33,051 bases of DNA. It comes from Candidatus Palauibacter scopulicola. GTDB taxonomy: Bacteria; Gemmatimonadota; Gemmatimonadetes; Palauibacterales; Palauibacteraceae. A program made the position numbers and the translations under genes. The stretch covers positions 1-33,051 of the forward strand of contig NZ_CANPWG010000034.1 of assembly GCF_947581915.1 (NCBI RefSeq), read 5' to 3'. Numbering within the stretch: the first letter of the stretch is position 1; every line of letters starts with the position of its first letter. This document shows, piece by piece, positions 16,193-23,187 of this stretch. Under the pieces are notes generated by a model that made no database searches, was not told the DNA's origin, and saw nothing but the letters and a program-made list of their open reading frames with translations.

Positions 16193-17278
16193 CTACTTCG
16201 TCCAGATGGCGATGACCCCGCACCCGGAATCGGATCCACTGAATTCTCCGGGAAGAGATGCCGCCCCTCGGTATATCTCGAGTCCCGCCACCTCGCTCGG
16301 CTTCACCAACCTGTCAATCGTATCTCCCTGTCGCACGCGCAGTCGCACGTCGTCGATAATGATGCTCATCAAACAGCCGCCCGGTTGGAACCGGGACGCC
16401 CCCCGGGTGTTCAGAATCCTGCAGTTGCGATGACGAATGCCGCAGTCCAGACGGACTCCTGGTGCGTCGGCGATCATGTGGGAGATTTGGATGGGATTGC
16501 GGCGCTCGATGTCCGCGACGGTGAAGAACATGCCCCCGCTGACGAGTTCGCCCCAGTATTTTCGCTCGTAGAACCCCTTGACCTCCAGCCGGCGGGACCT
16601 CGGCGCCGTGGCCACGATCGGCGCCATCTCCACGGGCTCCGGAACCAGCCCGATCTCGACCTCCGTCGTGATTCCGCGCGACACCGTGACCTCATGGGCA
16701 AGGGGCGTGTACCCCAGATGCCGCACCGAAAGCTCGTGAACGCCGACCGGGACGCCGCTCAGGATGAACCGCCCCATGCGATTGGTCTCGACCATCTCGG
16801 TCCGGCCCTGGACCGACACCGCTGCCGCTGCCACGGGGTTCTCCGTGAGAGCGTCCCGCACCTCGCCGATCAGGCGTCCCGTTCGTACCTGGCCCATATG
16901 AAGCAGGAGCCTCGCCTCTCGCGACGCCCCGGCCGCGGTGGCAACGACGGACTCGTCGCTCGACGCGTCCCCGAACTCGGCCCACACGGTGGCCTGCCGG
17001 GCGTCGCGAGGGGCGCAGAGGACAAGTTGCCCGTCGGATCCGGCGTCCTCCCGCACCGGCCTTCGCGCGCTTTCCGCGTCGGTCCACCGCAGGACGACCG
17101 TCGCCCCCGGAATCGGGACCGACCCGGACTGGTCGAACACTACCACGCGGAGCACCCCGCGCCCGCCGCAGTCAGGCTCCTGGCCTGCCAGATCCGCACC
17201 GCCAGCCGCCAACGCGGCCACTGCGCCGACCGTCCTCACGAACCGAAGGAAGTCGAAGCAGCTACTCGAACGTCTCAT
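16193..17278 (-). CDS. secreted carboxypeptidase-regulatory / TonB-plug-like protein without barrel
   Basis: 361 residues from the ATG at 17278, with GAGGGGG upstream. A signal peptide precedes QEPDCGG. Domains in order: a beta-sandwich at about 40-120 (VVVFDQSGSVPIPGATVVL); a carboxypeptidase-regulatory domain at about 130-215 (LIGEVRDALTENPVAAAAV ... HELSVRHLGYTPLAHEV); then a plug-like region (GFYERKYWGELVSGGMFF, IERRNPIQISHMIADAPGVR, IIIDDVRLR, EVAGLEIYRGAASLP, CGVIAIWTK). These are the hallmarks of a TonB-receptor plug, yet the protein ends where the barrel should begin. Cysteines around the plug (LDCGIRHRNC, GGCLMS, SGCGV) may form disulfides. It is a paralog in layout of 886-2334. Function is unknown. 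Confidence 0.8.
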   Translation of the reverse strand: MRRSSSCFDFLRFVRTVGAVAALAAGGADLAGQEPDCGGRGVLRVVVFDQSGSVPIPGATVVLRWTDAESARRPVREDAGSDGQLVLCAPRDARQATVWAEFGDASSDESVVATAAGASREARLLLHMGQVRTGRLIGEVRDALTENPVAAAAVSVQGRTEMVETNRMGRFILSGVPVGVHELSVRHLGYTPLAHEVTVSRGITTEVEIGLVPEPVEMAPIVATAPRSRRLEVKGFYERKYWGELVSGGMFFTVADIERRNPIQISHMIADAPGVRLDCGIRHRNCRILNTRGASRFQPGGCLMSIIIDDVRLRVRQGDTIDRLVKPSEVAGLEIYRGAASLPGEFSGSDSGCGVIAIWTK

Positions 17279-17406
17279 TCCAACCCCCTCGACCACGATA
17301 TTCTCCACCCCGTGACTGTGGGCAGCCCCAGAGCATCCCAGGTTCTCGTCCACAGCAGGATGACGTGCCCGTCACCGATGCCGTCACAATTGGCCGATTC
17401 TGTCGC

Positions 17407-18009
17407 TCATCGAAGACGCCACTCCACGCCTCGGGGGCCGGCGTTGACGATGGGGGTGTTGCCGGCGCGGGAGCGGACGCCCCAGGAGCCGTGGATGTGG
17501 CCGCAGACGACGAGGCGGGGGCGGGTGCGTTCGATGGTCTCGAGGACGGCGGTGCTGCCCATGTGGCGACCGGAGGCGTCGGCGTCGGCGTGGCCGCGCG
17601 GGGGGGAGTGGGATACGAGGACAGAGCCCTCGGGGCAGGGTGCGAGGAGGTCCCGCGCCTCGTCTTCCGTGAAGTCGTAGCTCCAGGCGCCGAACGGCGT
17701 CACCGGCACGCCGCCGCCGAGTCCGAAGAAGGGCACGCCGTCGATGTCGACGCCGTCTCCGTGCAGGACGTGAGCCGCCGGCCAGCTTTGGCACGCCGCG
17801 GTGAGTTCCTCGGCGGACTCGCCGTTTCCGGGCACGAGGACGGTCGGGGTCTCGATCGCGGCCAGGACTGCGACGATCGTGTCCAGGCCGCGCCGCTTCA
17901 CGGCGAAGTCGCCCGCCCCGACGACCGCGTCGAAGCCGGCGGCGCGCTCGACGATCGACGTGGCGGCCGCGAGATCGGTGTGGAGATCGCTGAACAGCAG
18001 CAGACGCAT
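17407..18009 (-). CDS. calcineurin-like metallophosphoesterase
   Basis: 200 residues with the metallophosphoesterase motif series: FSDLHTD (Asp8, His10), GAGDFAV (Asp34), PGNGES (61-66), VSHSPPRGHAD and CGHIHGSWG. In the third motif the usual GNHE is GNGE: the metal-binding Asn is kept but the catalytic-site His is replaced by Gly. Other small phosphodiesterase-like members show this too, so activity is uncertain. The ATG at 18009 lies only 26 nt from the ATG of the divergent gene at 18036, so one or both promoters must lie inside the opposite gene. The substrate is unknown. Confidence 0.85.
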   Translation of the reverse strand: MRLLLFSDLHTDLAAATSIVERAAGFDAVVGAGDFAVKRRGLDTIVAVLAAIETPTVLVPGNGESAEELTAACQSWPAAHVLHGDGVDIDGVPFFGLGGGVPVTPFGAWSYDFTEDEARDLLAPCPEGSVLVSHSPPRGHADADASGRHMGSTAVLETIERTRPRLVVCGHIHGSWGVRSRAGNTPIVNAGPRGVEWRLR

Positions 18010-18023
18010 GGCGAGTCGCTCCG

Positions 18024-18029
18024 TAGGTT
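18024..18029 (+). promoter_or_regulatory. putative -10 of a leaderless promoter for the gene at 18036
   Basis: TAGGTT fits TANNNT and lies 6 nt before the ATG at 18036; there is no Shine-Dalgarno sequence. No good -35 is seen at 16-19 nt, and the upstream promoter half would sit inside the divergent phosphoesterase gene. Confidence 0.35.
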
Positions 18030-18035
18030 GTGGAC

Positions 18036-19127
18036 ATGCGTGAACCGAAACTGCTCATCTACGGCGCCACGGGATATACCGGACGGCTCGCGGTGGCCGA
18101 GGCGGTGCGCTGCGGGCTGCGGCCCGTCGTCGCCGGCCGGGACCCGGAGAAGCTCGCGGCGCTGGCGTCGCCGGGGGCCGCGGCGCAGGGGCTGGAGACC
18201 CGGGCGTTCGGGCTGGACGACCCGGCTGCGCTTGTCGGCGCGCTGGAGGACGTTGCGGTCGTCCTCCATTGCGCGGGACCGTTCTCGCGCACCGCCTTCC
18301 CGATGTACGACGCCTGCCTGAAGACGGGCGCGCACTATCTCGATATCACCGGGGAGATCGATGTGTTCGAGGCGTTGGCCGCGCGCGGGGCGGAGGCCGC
18401 CGGGGCGGGCATCATGGTCCTGCCGGGGGTCGGGTTCGACGTCGTGCCGAGCGACTGCCTGATCGCGGACCTCGCCGCGCGGCACCCGGGCGGTCGCACG
18501 CTGAGGCTGGGGCTCGCGGCCCGCAGCGGCGCTTCCCGCGGCACCCTGCGCACGGTCACCCAGGCGATCGGGCAGTTTCGGGTCCGGCGCGATGGAGCGA
18601 TCGCGACGGTGCGCCCCGGGCAACTGCGTCACGCGTTCGATTTCGGACCCCCGCCGGACGCCGCGCTCGTCGGCGTGCTGGGAGACGTGACGACGGCCTT
18701 TCATTCCACGGGAATACCGAACATCGAGACCTACCTGCAGGCGACCCGGCGCTTCACGCGCCTCACGCGGATCCTGCGCGGCTTCGGTCCGCTGCTCGCC
18801 GCGCGGACGGGACAGGCGCTGCTGAACGGCCTGCTCGACCGCGGGCCGGAGGGGCCGAGCGAGTCGGCGCGGCGGACGGCGCACGCGATCCTGGTCGCGG
18901 AGATCGAAGACGCGGAGGGGAGGCGGGTGGCGGCGCGCGTGCGGACGCCGGACCCCTACGGCTTCACCGCGACGGTGGCCGTCGCCATCGCCGCACGCGC
19001 GCTCGCCGGCGACTTCAAGCCGGGCTACCAGACCCCGTCTTCCGCCTACGGCGCGGAGCTGCTGCGGGAGTTCGATGGAGTGACGTGGGAAGTGCTTGAC
19101 GATGAGCGGGGCTTCGTCACGCGCTAG
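18036..19127 (+). CDS. saccharopine dehydrogenase-like / trans-acting enoyl reductase-like oxidoreductase
   Basis: 363 residues. The N-terminal Rossmann motif is LLIYGATGYTGRLA (GxxGxxG), followed by VVAGRDPEKLAAL (dinucleotide selection), HCAGPF and GAHYLDITGE, which is the signature series of the saccharopine dehydrogenase-like family including mycobacterial trans-acting enoyl reductases. The downstream half (LPGVGFDVVPSDCLIADLA) also fits. The ATG at 18036 is chosen over a GTG at 18030 because a -10-like TAGGTT lies 6 nt upstream. Physiological substrate unknown. Its stop shares the bases CTAG with the stop of the convergent glycosyltransferase. Confidence 0.8.
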   Translation: MREPKLLIYGATGYTGRLAVAEAVRCGLRPVVAGRDPEKLAALASPGAAAQGLETRAFGLDDPAALVGALEDVAVVLHCAGPFSRTAFPMYDACLKTGAHYLDITGEIDVFEALAARGAEAAGAGIMVLPGVGFDVVPSDCLIADLAARHPGGRTLRLGLAARSGASRGTLRTVTQAIGQFRVRRDGAIATVRPGQLRHAFDFGPPPDAALVGVLGDVTTAFHSTGIPNIETYLQATRRFTRLTRILRGFGPLLAARTGQALLNGLLDRGPEGPSESARRTAHAILVAEIEDAEGRRVAARVRTPDPYGFTATVAVAIAARALAGDFKPGYQTPSSAYGAELLREFDGVTWEVLDDERGFVTR

Positions 19128-20206
19128 GCCACGGCGCGGTAGTCCTCGATCTCCCTGAAGCCCAGGCCTTGCAGCGCCTCCCGGATATCCCGGCGCGCGC
19201 CGGGCGTGCCCACGGCGAGGAGCATGTACGGGCGGGCGGGCGCAGCGAACGCCGGGAGACCCTCCGGGCGGAGGACGACGGCGCCGTGGATGTTCTGCCC
19301 GATCTTGCGGGGGTCGAGGTCCACGAACGCCTCCACGGGGGGCACGCGACCCGCGGAGCTGGCCTGTTCGAGCCAGCCGCGCGCGAAGGCCTTGCCGACC
19401 TTGCCGGCGCCCCAGATCACGAGCGGCCGGCCCGCCGGCACGCGGCCGTTCGCGACGTGCATAATTTTCAGGCGCCGGAACGCGTCCGGGCTGTAGCGGT
19501 CCGACCGCTCCGACAACCGGTGCGGGCCCAGGCGCCACTCGTGGAGGACCCGCGGCACGTTCGTCATGCGGCAGCCCGCCGCGGCCAGCCGCAGGATGAG
19601 GTCGTAGTCCTCCGGCCCCCCGGCGTCGAGATAGCCGCCGGCCGCCTCGAAGGCGTCGCGCCGCACCATCAGCGTGGGGTGGGCGATCGGACACTCGACG
19701 AACAGGTCCCGCTCGACCGCGGCGGGGTCGGTGAGCCCGTTGATCCAGCGCTCGTAGCGGAGGTAGCCGGAGCCGGGCCGGGGGCGCGGGAAGTAGCGGA
19801 CGCCCGTGCCGCACGCCGCGATCTCCGGGTGCCGGGCGAGGAGGCGGAGTTGCGCGGCCAGCCGGCCGGGGCGTGCCACGTCGTCGGCGTCCATGCGGGC
19901 GAGGAGCGGCGACCGCGCCTCGCCCGACAGCCGGCGCAGCGCCGCGACGATCCCCGAACCAGCGCGATCGACGAGGCGGACGCGGGGGTCGCGGTCTGCC
20001 CACGCCCGGAGCAGCGGCCCGGTGCCGTCTCTCGAACCGTCGTCGAGCGCGAGCACCTCGAAGCGCGGCTCGGACTGGGCGGCGAGGCTCTCTATGCACG
20101 CGCCCAGGAACGGTTCGGCGTCGCGGCACGGCAGAAGGATGGAGACGTGCGGCGAGACGGTTTCGGTCGCGGCGACTCCCGCTCCGGTCACGCGGACTCC
20201 GTTCAC
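19124..20206 (-). CDS. family 2 glycosyltransferase fused to a C-terminal Rossmann-like domain
   Basis: 360 residues. The GT-A fold is seen in VSILLPCRDAEPFLGACIES, the nucleotide-binding LALDDGSRDGTG (53-64), the DxD motif ARMDADDVARPGR (Asp106, Asp108), and the ED motif in GGPEDYDLILRLA. After about residue 255 a second domain begins with PLVIWGAGKVGKAFARG, a nucleotide-binding glycine loop, then AFVDLDPRKIGQNIHG and LLAVGTPGARRDIREAL. That pattern is known from sugar-modifying enzymes linked to glycosyltransferases. The GTG start overlaps the uvrA stop (GTGA). The acceptor is unknown; a surface polysaccharide or LPS is plausible. Confidence 0.85.
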   Translation of the reverse strand: MNGVRVTGAGVAATETVSPHVSILLPCRDAEPFLGACIESLAAQSEPRFEVLALDDGSRDGTGPLLRAWADRDPRVRLVDRAGSGIVAALRRLSGEARSPLLARMDADDVARPGRLAAQLRLLARHPEIAACGTGVRYFPRPRPGSGYLRYERWINGLTDPAAVERDLFVECPIAHPTLMVRRDAFEAAGGYLDAGGPEDYDLILRLAAAGCRMTNVPRVLHEWRLGPHRLSERSDRYSPDAFRRLKIMHVANGRVPAGRPLVIWGAGKVGKAFARGWLEQASSAGRVPPVEAFVDLDPRKIGQNIHGAVVLRPEGLPAFAAPARPYMLLAVGTPGARRDIREALQGLGFREIEDYRAVA

Positions 20207-23112
20207 GCCGACTCCGCCGCGGCCGCGGAATCGAACGCCAGCCGCTTCGCCCGCGCGCGCAGGAAGGCGCCGGTGAGCGAGGTCTCGGACTCCGCGATGA
20301 GGGCGGGCGGGCCCGCCGCCACGATCCGGCCCCCGTCCTCCGCGGCCCCGGGCCCCATGTCGATGACCCAGTCGGCTTCCGCGACCACGTCGAGGTTGTG
20401 TTCGACGACGATGACGGTGTGCCCTTCCTTCACGAGTTCGCGCAGCACCGCGACGAGCGTGCCGACTTCCGCCACGCCGAGGCCGACGGTGGGCTCGTCG
20501 AGGATGTACAGCCTGTGCCCCGCACCTCCCCGGCGCGCGAGTTCGCGGGCGATCTTGAGGCGCTGCGCCTCCCCTCCGGAGAGCGTCGTGGCCGGCTGGC
20601 CGAGCCGAAGATACCCGAGACCCACCCGTTGCAGTTGCCACAGCCGGGCGCCGAGGCGGTCGTGCCGGATGAAGAAGCGAATCGCCTCGTCCACGGTCAT
20701 GTCGAGGGCGTCGCGGATCGAGCGGCCGCGGATCCCGACCTCCAGCACCTCCGGTCGGTAGCGCGAGCCCCCGCACGCCTCGCAGGGCACGGAGACGTCG
20801 GCCAGGAAGACCATCTCCACCGTCTCCTCTCCCGCGCCCTTGCATTGCTCGCAGCGTCCGCCCGGACGGTTGAAGGAGAAATATCCCGCCTCGTATCCGC
20901 GGGAGCGCGCTTCCGGGAGGGCGGCGTATGCGTTCCTCAGCGCGGTGAAGGCTCCGATGTAGGTCGCGGGATTCGAGCGCGGGGTGCGGCCGATGGGCCG
21001 CTGGTCGACGAGCACGACATCCTCGAGGAGTTCCGCGCCTTCGAGCCGGTCCCAGGCGCCGGCGGGCTCGCCCAGGTGCGGCTTGGCTGAGGACCGGTCC
21101 GTGATCTCCCGCTCGAGGGCGTGGTACAGCACCCCCCGGATGAGCGTCGACTTCCCGGAGCCGGATACGCCGGTGACGAGCGTGAGCGACCCCAGCGGGA
21201 TCGCCACGTCCACGTCCCGCACGTTGTGCAGGCGGGCACCGCGCAGGGCGAGCCGCGGACCGTCGCCCCCCCGGGCGCCGGCCTCCCGTGCGCCACCCCG
21301 CCGCATGCCGCCCTGTCCGGCGGCGGCCGCCCGCCGCGCAAGGGCCTGTCCCGTTCCGGTCTCCGCCGCGAGGAGGTCGTCCCAGCCGCCCTCGAACACG
21401 ATCTCGCCGCCCTGTTCCCCGGCCCGGGGGCCCAGTTCCACGATGCGGTCGGCCCGTGCCAGCACTGCGGGCTCGTGCTCGACGACGAGGACGGTGTTCC
21501 CGCGGCCGGCGAGCCGCTCGAGGACGCCGGTGAAAGCGTCGATGTCGTGCGGGTGAAGGCCGATCGTGGGTTCGTCGAGGACGTAGAGCGTGCCGACCAG
21601 CCGGCTCCCGAGACAGCTGGCGAGGCGGATCCTCTGCATCTCCCCTCCGGAGAGGGATCGGGCCTGTCGGTCCAGCGTCAGGTACCCGAGCCCGACTTCC
21701 GCGAGAAACGAGGTCCGGTGCTCGAGTTCGCGCAGGATCGTCGCCGCCACGTGACGCTGGAAGGGGGTGAGGTCGAGGCCTTCGGCGAGCCAGGCGGAGA
21801 TCTCCTTCACCGTCCAGCGGGCGACCTCGGCGATGTGCCGCCCCCCGACGCGCACGTTCAGCGCCTCCGGCTTCAGGCGGTAGCCCTCGCAGTCGGAACA
21901 CCGCTCCGGAAGCTGATACTGGCGCAGGAAGACGCGGATGTACGCTTTGTACCGCTTTTTCTCCTTCGAGCGGAGGAAGGGGATCACGCCCCGGAAGCGC
22001 TCCTCCGCGTACCTCCCTCCGTTCAACAGGACGTCGCGGCCCTCCTCGGGAAGCGCCTCCCACGGGAGGGTCGGGTCCAGCCCGGAGGCGGCGGCGAACT
22101 GTCTCAGGCGCGAGCGCTCGCGCCGGTAGCGGGGCTTCGACCACGGATCGAGGGCCCCCTCCTCCAGCGAACGGCCCGCGTCGGGAACGATGAGTTCGGG
22201 GGAGTACTCCAGCACGGCGCCGAACCCCGTGCAAGTATCGCACGCGCCGGCGGGGCTGTTGAAGCTGAACAGCTGGGGGGTGGGCCGCGGAAACGCGGCG
22301 CCGCAGGGCCCGCAGCGATGGGCCTCTTCAAAGTCGCGGCGCTCGGGGGTCGAGGCGCCGCGGGGCCAGACGAGCGCGACGGCGGCGCCCCTTCCCTCGG
22401 CGAAGGCGGCCGCGAGCGAGTCCGCGATGCGTTCCCGGTCCTCGGGCCGGGAGCCGACCCGGTCCACGACTACGAGCGCCTCCCGCGCCTGCGTCAACGC
22501 GCGCGTGGCGTCCCCTTCTCCCTCTTCTTCTCCCTCCAGATCGATGTCCGGCAGGTAGAGTTCGCGGCCGTCGGCGAGGAGGCGGACGTACCCCCGCGCC
22601 CTGAGGTTCTGCACCACTCTCGCGCCATCCGCGCGCTCCTCGGGGGGGACGGGGAAGGCGATGGCGAGCCGCGCGTCGGGACCGGCATCGAGGAGCGCGT
22701 CGGTGGCCGAGGTCACGGTGTCCGGCACGACGGCACGGCCGCACTGCGGACACACGGTCGTCCCCACGCGCGCCCACAGCAGTCTCAGGTAGTCGTAGAC
22801 CTCCGTGATCGTGCCCACGGTGGAGCGGCTCGACTGCACCCGGTTGCTCTGGTCGATGGCGACGGAGGGGCTCACGCCCTCGACGAGGTCGACGGCGGGC
22901 TTCGGCATCCGCTCGAGAAACTGCTTGGCGTAGGTGGACAGCGACTCGATGTACCGCCGCTGTCCCTCGGCGTAGATCGTGTCGAAGGCGAGGCTGGATT
23001 TCCCCGAGCCGGAAGGCCCGGTGAGGACGGTGAGGGCCCCGCGCTCGATGTCGATATCGACGCCCTTGAGGTTGTGCTGCCGGGCGCCCCGGACCCGGAT
23101 TCGCTCGCTCAT
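20203..23112 (-). CDS. uvrA: excinuclease ABC subunit UvrA
   Basis: 969 residues, the damage-recognition ATPase of nucleotide excision repair. Both ABC modules are complete: Walker A GPSGSGKSS (32-40) with the UvrA-specific FDTIYAEGQRRYIESLS, and a second GVSGSGKST. The signatures are SLSGGEMQRI and TLSGGEAQRL. Zinc-binding cysteines occur in CPQCG, CGPCG, CDTCTGFG, CSDCEGYR, CEQCKGAG and CEACGG. The ATG at 23112 is preferred to an upstream one at 23148: it begins the conserved SERIRVRGARQHNLKG and has a -10-like CATCAT 6 nt upstream, suggesting a leaderless mRNA. The glycosyltransferase downstream is co-translated. Confidence 0.97.
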   Translation of the reverse strand: MSERIRVRGARQHNLKGVDIDIERGALTVLTGPSGSGKSSLAFDTIYAEGQRRYIESLSTYAKQFLERMPKPAVDLVEGVSPSVAIDQSNRVQSSRSTVGTITEVYDYLRLLWARVGTTVCPQCGRAVVPDTVTSATDALLDAGPDARLAIAFPVPPEERADGARVVQNLRARGYVRLLADGRELYLPDIDLEGEEEGEGDATRALTQAREALVVVDRVGSRPEDRERIADSLAAAFAEGRGAAVALVWPRGASTPERRDFEEAHRCGPCGAAFPRPTPQLFSFNSPAGACDTCTGFGAVLEYSPELIVPDAGRSLEEGALDPWSKPRYRRERSRLRQFAAASGLDPTLPWEALPEEGRDVLLNGGRYAEERFRGVIPFLRSKEKKRYKAYIRVFLRQYQLPERCSDCEGYRLKPEALNVRVGGRHIAEVARWTVKEISAWLAEGLDLTPFQRHVAATILRELEHRTSFLAEVGLGYLTLDRQARSLSGGEMQRIRLASCLGSRLVGTLYVLDEPTIGLHPHDIDAFTGVLERLAGRGNTVLVVEHEPAVLARADRIVELGPRAGEQGGEIVFEGGWDDLLAAETGTGQALARRAAAAGQGGMRRGGAREAGARGGDGPRLALRGARLHNVRDVDVAIPLGSLTLVTGVSGSGKSTLIRGVLYHALEREITDRSSAKPHLGEPAGAWDRLEGAELLEDVVLVDQRPIGRTPRSNPATYIGAFTALRNAYAALPEARSRGYEAGYFSFNRPGGRCEQCKGAGEETVEMVFLADVSVPCEACGGSRYRPEVLEVGIRGRSIRDALDMTVDEAIRFFIRHDRLGARLWQLQRVGLGYLRLGQPATTLSGGEAQRLKIARELARRGGAGHRLYILDEPTVGLGVAEVGTLVAVLRELVKEGHTVIVVEHNLDVVAEADWVIDMGPGAAEDGGRIVAAGPPALIAESETSLTGAFLRARAKRLAFDSAAAAESA

Positions 23113-23118
23113 GGAAGC

Positions 23119-23148
23119 ATGATGGGCGGCGGCGACGGGGGGCGCCAA
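23119..23148 (-). promoter_or_regulatory. putative leaderless promoter of uvrA
   Basis: Minus strand: TTGGCG (23148-23143), an 18-nt spacer, CATCAT (23124-23119, four of six consensus bases), then 6 nt to the ATG at 23112. I saw no LexA-type operator. It is back-to-back with the promoter of the divergent exporter. Confidence 0.45.
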
Positions 23149-23153
23149 CGTGA

Positions 23154-23182
23154 TTGGACCGGAGGCGGCGAGTTCGTACTAT
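23154..23182 (+). promoter_or_regulatory. putative leaderless promoter of the ABC exporter
   Basis: TTGGAC (23154-23159), a 17-nt spacer and TACTAT (23177-23182), followed by 5 nt and the ATG at 23188. Spacing is ideal for sigma-70 and places +1 at or beside the start codon. No Shine-Dalgarno sequence fits between. Confidence 0.55.
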
Positions 23183-23187
23183 GGGGC

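Noticed and set aside
13448-17680. A 1410-codon open frame on the plus strand opposite gyrA
   Set aside because: It is antisense to gyrA and the 16193-17278 gene in high-GC DNA, rich in Arg, Gly, His and Val, without recognisable domains.
20206-22243. Glycosyltransferase extended N-terminally to about 1039 residues
   Set aside because: The extension lies within uvrA in another frame and is Arg/Gly-rich. The GTGA overlap at 20206 gives a normal-length enzyme.
21121-23187. A long plus-strand frame upstream of and in frame with the ABC exporter
   Set aside because: It is antisense to uvrA. The exporter homology begins at 23188, just after a promoter-like element.
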